A stretch of DNA of 64,000 nt, taken from contig CM035807.1 in NCBI GenBank assembly GCA_020466095.1, positions 38,714,348-38,778,347 of the forward strand, given 5' to 3'. Below are positions 36,732 to 47,518 of the stretch, piece by piece. Numbering within the stretch: the stretch's first letter is position 1; every line of letters begins with the position of its first letter. The stretch is from Chlorops oryzae (taxonomy: Eukaryota; Arthropoda; Insecta; Diptera; Chloropidae). The notes below the pieces were generated by a model. It did no database searches. It had not been told where the DNA came from and saw only the letters and a program-made list of their open reading frames with translations. A program made the position numbers and the translations under genes.

Positions 36732-37291
36732 CAGTGTTGCCAGTTTAGGGGTTTTCCCCCTAGATTTAGGGGTTTTTCCTACTTTTAGGGGGTCGTTTAG
36801 GGGGAACAAATTTTTAGGGGCATGTTTAGGGGGAACAAATTTTCCTAGGAGAATTTTAGGGGCTTATGATATATATGTATAAACCAAGGCGTATTTAACA
36901 AGGTGGTGGCAGTAGGAACTGCTCTTCTTCTTCCCTTTTTTCAACTCGGAACTGTCAAAATTTTGTATTGAATTTCGTACGCTTACATTTTTCAACGAAA
37001 TTAAAAATTTTTATATTGGAACAAAATTCAAACAAGCGTGAACTGATTTTGACATTTCCGAGTTTTTTTTACATTGTTGTTGTACTACTGCCACCACCTT
37101 GTTAAATACGCCTTGGTATAAACAAATGATGTGCGAAGTTTAAAGTGTTTGATATAGAAAATCTGTCAAACTTGCTGTTGTTCTTTCCAAAATACTTTTT
37201 TTCATTTCGAATATTGTACTTTTTAGGGGGCACATTTCGAATCTGGGGGGAGTTAAGGAGTATTTTTAGGGGGAGCTACCTGGCAACACTG
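36732..37291. mobile_element. hAT-type miniature element, middle level of the nest
   Basis: Both ends begin CAGTGTTGCCAG (12 bp), and the perfect 8-bp duplication GAATACCC lies on both sides (36724-36731 and 37292-37299), as in the hAT superfamily. The interior next to both ends consists of repeated TTTAGGGG/AGGGGGAAC words. Without the nested 233-bp element and its 6-bp duplication it is about 321 bp, with no coding capacity. Confidence 0.9.
36884..37116. mobile_element. MITE with perfect 31-bp TIRs, innermost level
   Basis: The terminal inverted repeats begin CCAAGGCGTATTTAACAAGG and stay perfect for 31 bp. The 6-bp sequence TATAAA flanks both ends (36878-36883 and 37117-37122). Inner parts also pair imperfectly (ACTCGGAACTGTCAAAAT with its partner), giving a hairpin. 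It is 233 bp with no ORF. A 6-bp duplication fits few superfamilies, so I leave it unassigned. Confidence 0.9.
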
Positions 37292-37302
37292 GAATACCCT
37301 AA

Positions 37303-39147
37303 TTGACGAATAAAAATATATGGACAGGTAACAGGTGGTAAAGGGAAATAAATCACATCAATTTGGGAGTGGAATTCATTTCCCCAGGGCAAGGACAAAA
37401 CAATCACATACCAGTATAGTTCGATAGAAATTACAACAAAATAAGCGCGAGCATGAAAATTCCCGTCAGTCTCAAAAGATTGGCCACTCCCGTCAGTATG
37501 AGCGCGATTTGGCCTACCGCACAATATTTTCCGAGTCGCGGGGCTATCGCCTATGGGTGTTGGAAGTATTTTTAATGCAAATATATTTTTGCTCGCTTTT
37601 TCGCACTTTAGGCCTTATTAGAGCATTGATTGCGGAGCCTATTGAAATTTCGATATATAAAGAAAAAAGCCTTTAAGCTTTCAAAACTTGTTGACTCCAA
37701 TTAAATTTAAGCGTGGTGCAACGATTTTTTTGTTATTGCATACCTATGGTATTTTTGGAATATCTCTTTTTGATCGTTTTTTTTAAATGAAATTATTTTT
37801 TAGAGAAGCATTTGAAGTTTTTTCAGTTATATTCCTGTACTCGGGGCACAAAAGCACATCTGTTAGAAACAATTTTGTGGACGGAATATGAATAGTACTA
37901 ATGAAGCCTCGTGAATTTTACAAAATTTAAAAAACTTTGTGATCATGAATTTAACAAATTTAACTAAAATACTTGAAATACTCAGGGGTGTTACAAATAT
38001 TTGAGAAAATATGTTTGCCGGATACTTGTAAATCTACTATACACGGCTGCATTTTTCCGAAAATGTAGTAATATATATATCTGCTTAAAAAGTTGTGATT
38101 TTCGAACACTAATTTCGACATTAGTTCTGCGACTTGAGGGAAAATAAGGTATTTGCTGAATTTCCAAGCTTGATGAGAAAATAGCTCCAGCGAAGAAATG
38201 TCGATCTTGTCGATCAGCTAAATGAACAAAATAACTATATAAACTGAAAATAATTAAGAGAATGCTACATTCACCTTATGGCTTGTTGCAGAACAATAAT
38301 TTACACTCTGCTCTGTCACTGCATGGCTTCAGTCAGTTATTTAGTTGCACGGTCAACTGAAGTTTCGACAAAAGAATTAACAAGGAATACATTTTTGAGC
38401 AGCACATATCCAGGTAAGAAATAAACATGTATGCCGTCCGACGATGATAGAGTTGACAATTAAATTTATTACGAACGAACTCACGAATTCAACGTTCAAG
38501 ATGGACTGGATGGATAACATGTTACGTATGTATGTATGTGCGTCGCCATATGGTTTTGTTTCCAAAGGCGAAGAACATTTTTATTTTAAAACCGGCCAAT
38601 AATAATTATGAGGCAGATACCAACATTAAGAACCAGCGGAAATTAAGATGCTATTTGGTTAATTAATTTCTTTTGAAATCGACCGGTATATTTATGGCGG
38701 CTCCAGAAAGGGAAGGGGCGGTTTAACAAAGAAAGGAATCGCTTTTGCGTTTGTAGTGGTGTCATCGAAACTCTCTTTCACAGAGAACATGTTTAATGAG
38801 AAGAAGATGTCAACTCATTTTAAATAATTGATATTCACGTGCAAATGATCAGCCTGCAATATGAAAATAAATAAATTTCACATTTGGCTGTATTAATATG
38901 GATGTTCGAATAAAATATTGTATAAATCCAGCGTGCACTCTACTTCATGCAGCATTGTGAGCAATTACAGGTTGCTATCGATGTGGCAACATCATTTTAA
39001 ATTGTGGAGAAAACTTGCAGTCCATTTAATTTTTTAAATATGATCAGAATGAAAGCTAAGTTGATGGCAAGAAACAATACATGAGATTAAATGAAAAATA
39101 TTTAGTTCAGAGTCTTGCCAGTACCACACTTTTCATAAGTAAGTACT
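37303..39147. other. no gene seen
   Basis: AT-rich sequence. The frames at 37276-37524 and 38377-38565 (minus) are short and unrecognised. I identified no repeats. Confidence 0.45.
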
Positions 39148-39149
39148 TA

Positions 39150-39776
39150 CACAGAGAAAACAATCAACCAGAAAACTGGTTAAATCAAAAGGAAAACATA
39201 CAAAACGGCGTCAACAAAGAATATTTTTAATTTAACAAATTTTTCTTGTTGGAAAAAAAAAAAGATTTTCCTTTTGAATCAACCATATTTCAGGTTGAAT
39301 TGAAATGATAATTTTCAAAAATGGATTCAAATTTAAATTGTTGAACTAACCACAGACATAATTGAAATGACAAGAAATTTTAAATAAAAATTTTTTTTTT
39401 AAATACCTATACAAGAAGAAATGCCAAAAAAATTTAATTAACGTTTTAAGCAAATAGCCACAGAGCCCTCTGCGGAACATAACAAATAGCCATCGGATGC
39501 ACATCATCCGATTTTGTCACTCCGTTGTCGTGACTGCTTTCACAATGCTTAAAAAGTTCTAAGATGAATAAATGTCTTATATGTCATATTTTATAAAACA
39601 AATGAGAATTATACGGAACGAAAAGAAATGTAATTAAACATTTTTCCTTTAAATCAACCAAAAATATTGTTGACTCAACCATTTTTCTTTTGAAATTTTT
39701 GTTCTGCTCGAAAATCAAAAGGACTGTGAATAACAATGCGCCCTTTTAAAAAAATCATGGTTAAGTTCGCTCAGTG
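39150..39776. mobile_element. TA-flanked TIR element, family T copy 3 (best copy)
   Basis: The element begins CACAGAGAAAACAATC and ends GTTCGCTCAGTG, with TA at 39148-39149 and 39777-39778. It is 627 bp and shares long matches with the copies at 14220 and 15318. Near the left end CCAGAAAACTGG is palindromic. It has no coding frame and is a non-autonomous element of probable Tc1/mariner type. Confidence 0.75.
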
Positions 39777-39788
39777 TATGTGAATATA

Positions 39789-40270
39789 CTCAGGGAAAAC
39801 TCAGGAAAACAACTTAAAATCAAAAACGAGCCAACATAAAAGAAAAATAATGCTGAAACATGTTGAAATAACAATGTTCAACTATGATTTGATGTAATTT
39901 CTATAAATTTCATGGAGTAGATTCAAGTTTGTTTTGATATTAATTCGTGAACTGCGTTGAAATTTACATTGCAAATTCTTGAATCAATAAGAATCGTTTT
40001 CAAATTGATATGACAACTCTTCAAGTCAGTGTAGAAACCACATTACTTCAATAAGACAACAATGTAGTTCAAAATGAATCTAATATTAATTCAATACCGA
40101 AAAATATTATTTATATATTGTTTCAATATTGAAATCGTCGATATTGTGCCACCATAATTTAATGCTGTTCCATATTGAAATAACAATTTTCTACGTTAAA
40201 AGGCTTTAATTATAGTTTCTTGTTGAATCAATGTGGTTTGTATTGACTTTGTGTGATTTTTTTCTCTGGG
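39789..40270. mobile_element. second TA-flanked TIR element, adjacent to family T copy 3
   Basis: Left end CTCAGGGAAAACTCAGG and right end TTTTTTTCTCTGGG (reversed CCCAGAGAAAAAAA) form a short imperfect inverted repeat. TA lies at 39787-39788 and 40271-40272. It is 482 bp with no ORF. It starts 12 bp after the previous element ends. The interior is rich in TTGAAAT and TTGAAT words. Confidence 0.6.
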
Positions 40271-40272
40271 TA

Positions 40273-41427
40273 TACCCAGTTGAAATTTCATTTTTCCTAA
40301 TAGAAAAAAATTTTAGCAAATGTTGACCATCACTCACAATTTACGCAACTCTTCCTGCCGGAAAAGGAGATGTGCGAGCTGCATTCATAATATTTTTTTG
40401 CCTTACAATGCACATCGAAACCCAGGCTTTTCTAGCAGATAAAAATTTAAGTTGAATTGTTTCTCGAAGGAAAGTGACAGTTGATGTCAAAAAAGTTTGA
40501 AGGTAAAATCTTACCTACAAATAATTTTCCTTGTCGAAATTCAAAATCAAATTGAAATTAAAAGCAGCTGTTTATGCCGTCAGGGCTGTTTAGAATAATT
40601 TTATGATACCTTTTTTCCTCATCGAAATAGACTAGGAATTTCCGTGGGTAATTCTTACCGAACTGAGGCGAAGCCTTTAGAAAAAATTAAAAGTTGTTAA
40701 CGAAAACAAAGCTCCTTCTCTTTAAATATGATATGAAAATTATTTTGAAAAGCTTTTTCCTATCCATTCAACAATGAGGAGACCAACCATTAAATAAGTT
40801 AATGCAGGACACCCACCCCTATTCAGAACATGACTAACAACATGTTGGAACTGTTGCTGGCTTATTTAAATTTGAGATCAATAACACTAATACTGAATAA
40901 ACATTTACTGTTACATTCACATGAGTGGCATTTTTTTTTAACTAAGTTCTTTTGGGCGTTCGGTTAGGACTGTCCAAAAAGTTTTCACAGCTGCCCATAT
41001 CAAACGAGGAATGCGGAGCACACGAGGCGCCCTAAATGATTTGCTCGAATTTTTTATTATATGTAGTATAAGATATGTGTACTCTGAAAGGGTATTTTTT
41101 AAAATTTTATTTTATCGTGCTAAATACTGAATTTATGTGTCAGTCTGAAAAACCTGTTTTGTAAATTGTCTAAACGATTTAAATTTAGAATAAAACAAAT
41201 TTACTTCTTCAATAGAAAGTATCATTTTTAACCAGGGACTGAAAATAACAGTTTCAATGTTTTCCAAAATTTTAAAAAGCAGCACCAAAAAATTTACACA
41301 CAGGAAAATTTTTGATACCATTGTAATCCTCAGGCCATTCTCTATGAGATTCTTTGATGCCTTTTATTTTTTTAACTTTTTCAAAAAAGTCTAATATTAA
41401 CTAATAAGTAAAGACTTTCAGTTTTTC
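40273..41427. other. no gene seen
   Basis: AT-rich sequence without recognised repeats or domains. Confidence 0.45.
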
Positions 41428-41695
41428 AGTCAAACGATATCTTTTAAACTGAGACAAATATTTTTTTGTCAAAAATAAATGTCATTGCGAGATTAAAATT
41501 AAACCATTTATCCAATTTAAATAAATTTGATACCAATCGATAGGCTTAAACTTGTAGTATCCAAGAATTTACAACCTATCGATTGGTGTCAAGTTTCTTG
41601 AAATTGGATAAAGGGTTGAATTGTAATCTCGCAAAGACTTTTCTTTTTGACAAAAAAAATTTTTTTGTCTCAGTTTAAAAGTTATCACTTGACTA
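41428..41695. repeat. inverted repeat with about 117-bp arms beside the assembly gap
   Basis: The left arm (41428-41544) and right arm (41575-41695) pair along their length, for example CTTTTAAACTGAGACAAA with its complement, and TACCAATCGATAGG with CCTATCGATTGGTG at the centre. About 30 bases separate them. The right arm runs nearly to the N-run, so the structure may continue into the gap. Confidence 0.8.
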
Positions 41696-41717
41696 GAAAC
41701 ATAATAATCAAAATTTT

Positions 41718-41817
41718 NNNNNNNNNNNNNNNNNNNNNNNNNNNNNNNNNNNNNNNNNNNNNNNNNNNNNNNNNNNNNNNNNNNNNNNNNNNNNNNNNNN
41801 NNNNNNNNNNNNNNNNN
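41718..41817. other. assembly gap (100 N)
   Basis: Exactly 100 N, a conventional placeholder of unknown true length. It lies between two palindromic sequences, which may be why assembly failed here. Frames crossing it have no meaning. Confidence 0.99.
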
Positions 41818-41841
41818 TGTATTTGAGCCTTTACTCCTCGT

Positions 41842-42000
41842 AACACAAAGACATCGATGTCCGGGTTTAGATTGGGAAACAATGTTTCGGAAACATTTTT
41901 CAACACTAGCTTCTTGACATGGGAAAGAATGAGGGATCAAAATAAATGTTTCCGCAACATTTTTTCCCAATCTAAGCCCGGACATCGATGTCTTTGTGTT
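41842..42000. repeat. 159-bp palindromic element
   Basis: Arms of about 58 bp: AACACAAAGACATCGATGTC at the left and its complement ending CATCGATGTCTTTGTGTT at the right, continuing inward through TTAGATTGGGAAA and ATGTTTCGGAAACATTT. The spacer is about 40 bp. It is followed by a short tandem TGTGTTAAGGTGTTAA. It resembles a foldback MITE, but a target duplication is not clear. Confidence 0.75.
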
Positions 42001-42069
42001 AAGGTGTTAATGTGTTAAGGTGTTGTTTAACAATAAACAAATCCGAAAAACAAATGGTAAATTTTTCAT

Positions 42070-42156
42070 TTTTTCTTTAGGATCATTTGGCGCCCCCCTA
42101 CGAGTAGCGCCCGGTGCATGATAGACCCCCATGCCGCCCCCCTCGCTACGCCACTG
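42070..42156 (-). mobile_element. DNA-transposon terminus (CAGTGGCGTAGCGAGG)
   Basis: Read on the minus strand from 42156 the sequence begins CAGTGGCGTAGCGAGGGGGG and continues G+C-rich, unlike its AT-rich surroundings. The start resembles that at 8272. CAGTG-initial termini are common in hAT elements. No opposite end with a duplication was found, so it is a fragment. Confidence 0.45.
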
Positions 42157-43179
42157 TTGTACATTGTCAATTTTCGAATACTTCGACATATTTCAAACAG
42201 AATTTGTTGAAGAAACACGTAAAAATCGATTTTATATTGAGCAAACTACTTAAGATACGATTATGTATCATACACATGGATTCTCAATGCAAAACATGTG
42301 AAACTTATGGGTGTCTCGAAGTTTCCAGAGATATATGGGCAACATTTCGAACGACAACAATTTCATGATGCATAACGTCAAAATGTTTATAATACATTGA
42401 AAATAGACAAGATTTATGACAGATATACGATACTTATTTTCAGAATTGATGAAAAAATTTTCACATTCGTATGGTCGGTAAATATGATTGTTACTATTTG
42501 AAAGAAATTTTTTTCTTAACTGGTCGAAACAGGATATTAGTGAATTTTTTTTTTGACATACCTTAAGCATACAAGTAACGACATTGAAGTTTGACAGTAA
42601 ACTTTCAAAAGTAATAAGGTGTTCCCGACATTAACTTAAAAATACCCTCAAAATATCTAAATGCCTCTGGTAGCCTAATTTTAGAAAGTGGCGACAGGCC
42701 CGCAAACAGAATCATGGTAGCCTGCCTGCTATCCCGTGTGGTTACAAATTTCAGAGAGATCGAGACACTATCATGCGTGAGGGACATTGCGTCTGCCTGC
42801 GATTAGTACTAAAAAGAGGAGTCTCAAGCTATGCCCTTTCTATGACCGGGGACTTCGCACGATAGCAGCTGAATACCAACTAATTTTAACAAACTAAATA
42901 TTGACGAATGACAAGAAACGACAAAGATGTGATTTTTAATTACTTCATTTGACACTATAAGTTAATAAATGTTATCAATGAAAACTGACTGAAAAAATCT
43001 GAATGTAAATTTTATTATGATTATTAGCTGATCCTGCGAACTTCATCCCGTCTCCGAAGAAAAGAATATGTCCAAAAACATTAGGTAAGAGTTTTCAGAA
43101 ATTCAAGTAAAGCAATTTCAAGCTTTTAGAATCTAATTAGAATCTAGATTAATAATAATTTTAAAACTCTTCTTTCCCT

Positions 43180-43210
<31 letters not shown>

Positions 43211-43435
43211 CCTTGCTCTCTTCATCCATTCCACCAACTATTCCTTTACCCACACTCTCCTTCTCCCTTATTCTTTATTCCTCTCTGACCGTCTCGCCAG
43301 ACAGAGTAGTTCATTAATTGGTAAAATAAAATGCAAGTGTCTACAAAATTGAACAACATTTCTCTTATGTCAGGTACACAAACTTTTCACCGTTTTACTC
43401 CCCTATGGTTACAGTTTCGTTAAATCCATTACTGA
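42157..43435. other. no gene seen; contains a (CT)n/(CTAT)n microsatellite
   Basis: Short unrecognised frames only. A (TC)n tract running into (TATC)n lies at about 43172-43210 within a T/C-rich stretch to about 43300. Confidence 0.6.
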
Positions 43436-43437
43436 TA

Positions 43438-44470
43438 TGCCATTCAGACAAGCATCGAAATCCCGGAATTTCGACACATGGATTTCGTGAAATCCACATC
43501 GAAATTCAAGCGTTCACACGCCAATATCGCGTTTGAGAGGATTTGGTTTGACAGCCATTCATCTGTTTGCAGTGCTGCCAATTGTAGGGAAATTTCCCTT
43601 AAAATATTTAGGGGTTTTTTAAAGAAAAAATCATTTGTAGGGACAAAAGAACAGATTTCTTAAAATCGGCAAATGTACGGAATTTGTGATGTATTCCAAA
43701 ATACTTAATAAATTTTGTATTAATTTGGTTGTCATAAAATTAAAAAGACAACATAAAAACTATGCCAACCTGTGTTTATGTGAAAAAGTTCGATAGAAGC
43801 TGTCGTTAAGCGTCGATAGTCTACAAATTTGAAAATTGAAATAGTATTTGTATAGGCCTTTTTGAATAAATTGAAAATTATTTTATTAACCGCTTCAAGA
43901 TCAGACCAATTCATATTTTTAATGAAATAATTTTTACTTGAACAACAACAAAAAAAGGAATTTTCGAAAGAAACTTTTTATTTTTGAAAACAAAAAATAA
44001 AATTTCAAATGACTTCAGTACGAGTCGAAGTTCCAGACTACCCTGAAAGATTCTCAAAAATATTAGCCTACCATATTCATGGCCACTCATACATTTTTGT
44101 TGGGCAAGAGGCATATTATTTAAAAAAACATAACGATATTTGTGGTAGGGAAAAACGTACAGAATTGCAGGGATTTTGTTTAGTTTGTAGGGCATTTTTT
44201 GTTTGCGTCTGGCAGCATTGCCTGTTTGTTTACTTTGGTTTTTTCAAAATTTCACAGTAGTGTTGCAGCATTTCATCGATACTTATTGAAAAACACAGAG
44301 TTGCATTCAGTTTGCTCCGGATTTCCCTTAGGATTTCGATGAAATCCAATTTCTGAGAAGATTTCATTTGACATTTATTTGAATGGGAAATCCCCTGAAT
44401 TTCGAGTGGATATCCACTGAAATCCTCAAGAGTGTCGAAATCCCGGGATTTCGATGTCGTCTGAATGGCA
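43438..44470. mobile_element. TA-flanked TIR element carrying a nested hAT-like element
   Basis: Left end TGCCATTCAGACAAGCATCG and right end (reversed) TGCCATTCAGACGACATCGA continue through AAATCCCGG and ATTTCGACAC, giving inverted repeats of about 40 bp. TA flanks both ends (43436-43437 and 44471-44472). Without the nested insertion and its duplication it is about 374 bp. The interior is full of GGATTTCG/CGAAATCC words, so it can fold extensively. No coding capacity. Confidence 0.75.
43570..44220. mobile_element. hAT-like element nested in the TA-flanked element
   Basis: The left end CAGTGCTGCCA and, reversed, the right end CAATGCTGCCA are matched. The flanks TCTGTTTG (43562-43569) and CCTGTTTG (44221-44228) are an 8-bp duplication with one change. 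The subterminal TGTAGGGAAATTTCCC...TTTAGGGGTTTTT resembles the hAT element at 36732, so the two are probably related. An 83-codon frame at 44009-44260 (+) crosses the right end of the element and is not recognisable as transposase. Confidence 0.75.
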
Positions 44471-44472
44471 TA

Positions 44473-45630
44473 TAACGGATATCTACAACTATAAGAAACA
44501 CATGGGCCGAACTTCAACGTTGTTTTAGGGCCTGAGATTTTGTGGTATTTCGCTTTTACATATACATATATATATGGATTGAAGATTAGTGTATTCATCA
44601 TCGAGAAGCTGGAAATATATCCCACAATATTTATTAAAAATCAACTTTAGTTTTACAAGTTACCCATAACTGTTACGGTCCTTTTTTTATAAGAAATATC
44701 GATTATATGGAATATCTTTATGTTGAGAACTAATTATAACGTATCGATCAAAAGAGAAACCTTATGGAGACTTAAATTTGTTATCAGCTGTTACGCGCGA
44801 CCAGTACGGCCATGAGATTTTCATTTTAAGTTCGCCAAATGGTATTCAAACTCACGTCGTAACTCACGTTTGACATTCGTAAGTCGATGCTTCTTTAAAT
44901 ACACTTTCTCTTAGTTACATGATAACTCAATAGAATTACTAAAGAACTATCAAGTTACCTGCAATCTGCTGAAAATTAATAAATAAAACAAACGCTACCA
45001 TCAGGCCAATTTTTAAGAAAGTCGCGATTTAAGCTGTTAAAAGTACCATAGATAATTTGGAACTCAAATTTCTCAAATACAGAGGACTTGCAAAATCTCG
45101 AACATCTGAAAACTCGACTACTTGAAAACTCTGACACTCTTTTTCGTCCAATGATTAACTCTTAAGGTCGTACAAACGAAGAGGCTCGAAAATTCCAACA
45201 AAATACCATAAAAATATGCAAATAACCCTACGTATATATTTTCGACGTGTACAGTGATCTTCATAACGAAAGCAAAGTTTTTAATTTTGGTTTATCCAAC
45301 AAGCTTTGCAAAAACAACAATATTAACAACATATGGAACATTCCAGTTAAACGGAGTGTGATCTTTGCGGGCCATCTCTCCGATTTCGATTTAAATTAAG
45401 GGAGAGGGAATGTGTAACGAAAAAAATCAACCCTAAATTTTGAAACTTTTTTGTGGATTTTACAGGGTGATAGTAAAATTTGTGGCATTTTTTTTTTTTC
45501 ATTTTCAAAATTCTCAAAAATTGTTAAATGTAACTTTTTGAAATTTTCCTTGAATATTTGGCATAAAATTGTCATAAAAAAATCGAATAATTTTTTTAAA
45601 AAGCCACTGATAACAGAAAATTAGAGAGTG
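44473..45630. other. no gene seen
   Basis: AT-rich sequence. The 131-codon minus-strand frame at 44230-44625 runs across the end of the preceding element and is not convincing. I recognised no repeat. Confidence 0.45.
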
Positions 45631-47518
45631 AAGGGTACAGCACTATAAGCATAGTGGCTCCTCCCCAGAAGCCGATTTCAACTTTAGCTATTTTACTGTT
45701 TAGGTCAATGCAAAATATTTAGTTTGCGTCGAGTTTAGTCTCTCTATCTCTTATAGTCCTTGAATATCCTTGAAAAAAAATGTTTTTTTAGAGCGATTTC
45801 AAAAAAAATTATATCTAAAACAATGATAAAGATAGAATCTTCTTACAAAAACCCATATATAGAAAATTACTCAGAAAATATCACAAAAATATCTTTAAGC
45901 CAATTTTGCTAAAACCAATACATGCTCCTGTGGAAAGATATTTTTTCATGACAATTTTTTTGTTGTTCGAGGTATGGTACTAGCTTAATTAAAAACTTTC
46001 CAAAAGAGAGTTTTATACCAAGATTAAATATGCTAGGTTTCAATACGCTCGCTCAGGCGGGTGCAACGTAATTAAAAATGGCAAGTTAAAAAAAATAATG
46101 CATACTTCTCGGGTATACCTGTGATTGATATGCATCAATATGATTTTTCCGTATAGTCGTATCATGTGAATTTGTGTAACAAACAACAATAAGAATAAAA
46201 AATTGCTTAAACCTACAGAAAAATCTAAACACATTCCAAATTTTCCCTAATTCCACTGAAAAATATATTCCAAATAAAAAGGATATTTTGGACTACGGCC
46301 CCAGAGAGGGATTTGAAGTTTTGATTACTTTCGATAGGTATTATCTAAAATCACTGTAGAAGATCTTGAGGACTCGTTCGACACTTTTCCTCCATGAGCT
46401 AAATTTTGTTGGGTTCCCCGAAAACTCTCTTATGAAGGATTATTTATATGTTTTGGGTTAATAGTTTGATCTATACCTATAAAGTCTCTACTATTAATGT
46501 TAATTAATTGCTAGCCTTCGTTCCTTAAGATGTCAGGGATCAAACCGGTCAAGACTACCAACGTTTGTTTCATCATTACCATAACCAAAAAAATATTTTT
46601 TAAAGATATCTCATGGACACTTCGGTACAAGAACCTTTGAAATGATTTCTACAGTGATTTTAGATAATAACTATTGAAAGTAAACAAAGCTTTAAAACCC
46701 TTTCTGGGGCCGCAGTCGAAAATATCCTTTTATTTGGAATAGATTTTTCAGTGGAATTAAGGAAAATTTGGACTGTGGTTAGATTTTTATGTAGCATTAA
46801 GCAATTTTTTATTCTTCTTTGTTGTTTGTTACAAAACTTCACATGGTACGACTATATGGAAAAATCATAATGATGCATATCAATCACAGGTATACCCGAG
46901 AAGTGTGCATTATTTTTTTTAACTTGCCATTTTTAATTACGTTACACCCGACTGAGCGAGCGTATTGAAACCTAGCATACTTAACCTTGGTATAAAACTC
47001 TCTTTTTGAAAGTTTTTAATTAGGGGCTCTCTCCAGTTCTGTCAGAAATAAAAAACTTCATATAAAAAAACGCTTCAGAAATGAATCAGAAATTTTCTGA
47101 AGCGTTTTTTTATATGAAGTTTTTCATTTCTGTTTCATTTCTGACAGAACTGGAGAGAGCCCCTAAGCTAGTAGCATACCTCGAACAACAAAAAAATTTT
47201 CATGAAAAAATATCTTTCCACAGGAGCATGTATTGGTTTTAGCAAAATTGCGTAAAAGATACTTTTGTAATATTTTCTGCGTACTTTCTATATATGGGTT
47301 TTTGTAAGAACATTCTATCTTTATAATTGTCTTTGATATGATTTTTTTTTAAATCGCTCTAAAAAAACTATTTTTCCAAGGATGTTCAAGGACTATAAAG
47401 GATAGAGAGCCAAAACTCGAAGCGAACTAAATATTTTGCATTGATCTAAACAGTAAAATAGCTAAAGTTGATATCGGCTTCGGGGCGGAATTACTATGCT
47501 TATAGTGCTTTACCCTTT
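45631..47518. repeat. 1.9-kb inverted repeat with arms of about 730 bp
   Basis: The left arm (45631-46362) is repeated in reverse complement by the right arm (46647-47518). Examples are CTTCTCGGGTATACCTGTG against CACAGGTATACCCGAGAAG, and AGCACTATAAGCATAGT against ACTATGCTTATAGTGCT at the outer ends. Where I aligned stretches by eye, roughly nine in ten bases agree. A unique spacer of about 284 bp separates the arms. After subtracting a 141-bp insertion and its TA, the right arm is 729 bp against 732 bp for the left. No coding frame is convincing. It could be a large-TIR transposon or an inverted duplication. Confidence 0.88.
47023..47163. mobile_element. 141-bp hairpin MITE inserted in the right arm of the inverted repeat
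   Basis: The ends GGGGCTCTCTCCAGTTCTGT and its complement extend into an almost complete palindrome (arms of about 60 bp around TGAATCAGA). TA lies on each side (47021-47022 and 47164-47165). The left arm has the undisrupted site: reversed, it reads TTTTTAATTAAGCTAGTA, with a single TA where the element sits. Insertion into TA with TA duplication is thus directly demonstrated, as in Tc1/mariner-type elements. Confidence 0.92.

Larger units (their letters stand above)
36584..37302. mobile_element. outermost element of a three-level nest
   Basis: The left end TTAGGGGTCTTCCCTTAAAC and, reversed, the right end TTAGGGTATTCCCTTAAAAG form imperfect terminal inverted repeats. Removing the hAT insertion and one copy of its target duplication leaves about 151 bp, the size of a small MITE. 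Its own target duplication is uncertain (possibly AT). Confidence 0.55.

Noticed and set aside
41569..41985. 138-codon minus-strand frame
   Set aside because: It runs through the 100-N gap and a palindrome, so it is artificial.
44230..44625. 131-codon minus-strand frame
   Set aside because: It crosses the right end and TA duplication of a mobile element, so it cannot be an ancestral gene.
46040..46842. Minus-strand frames in the long inverted repeat as a protein gene
   Set aside because: The two arms do not preserve any common reading frame, and the peptides are low-complexity.
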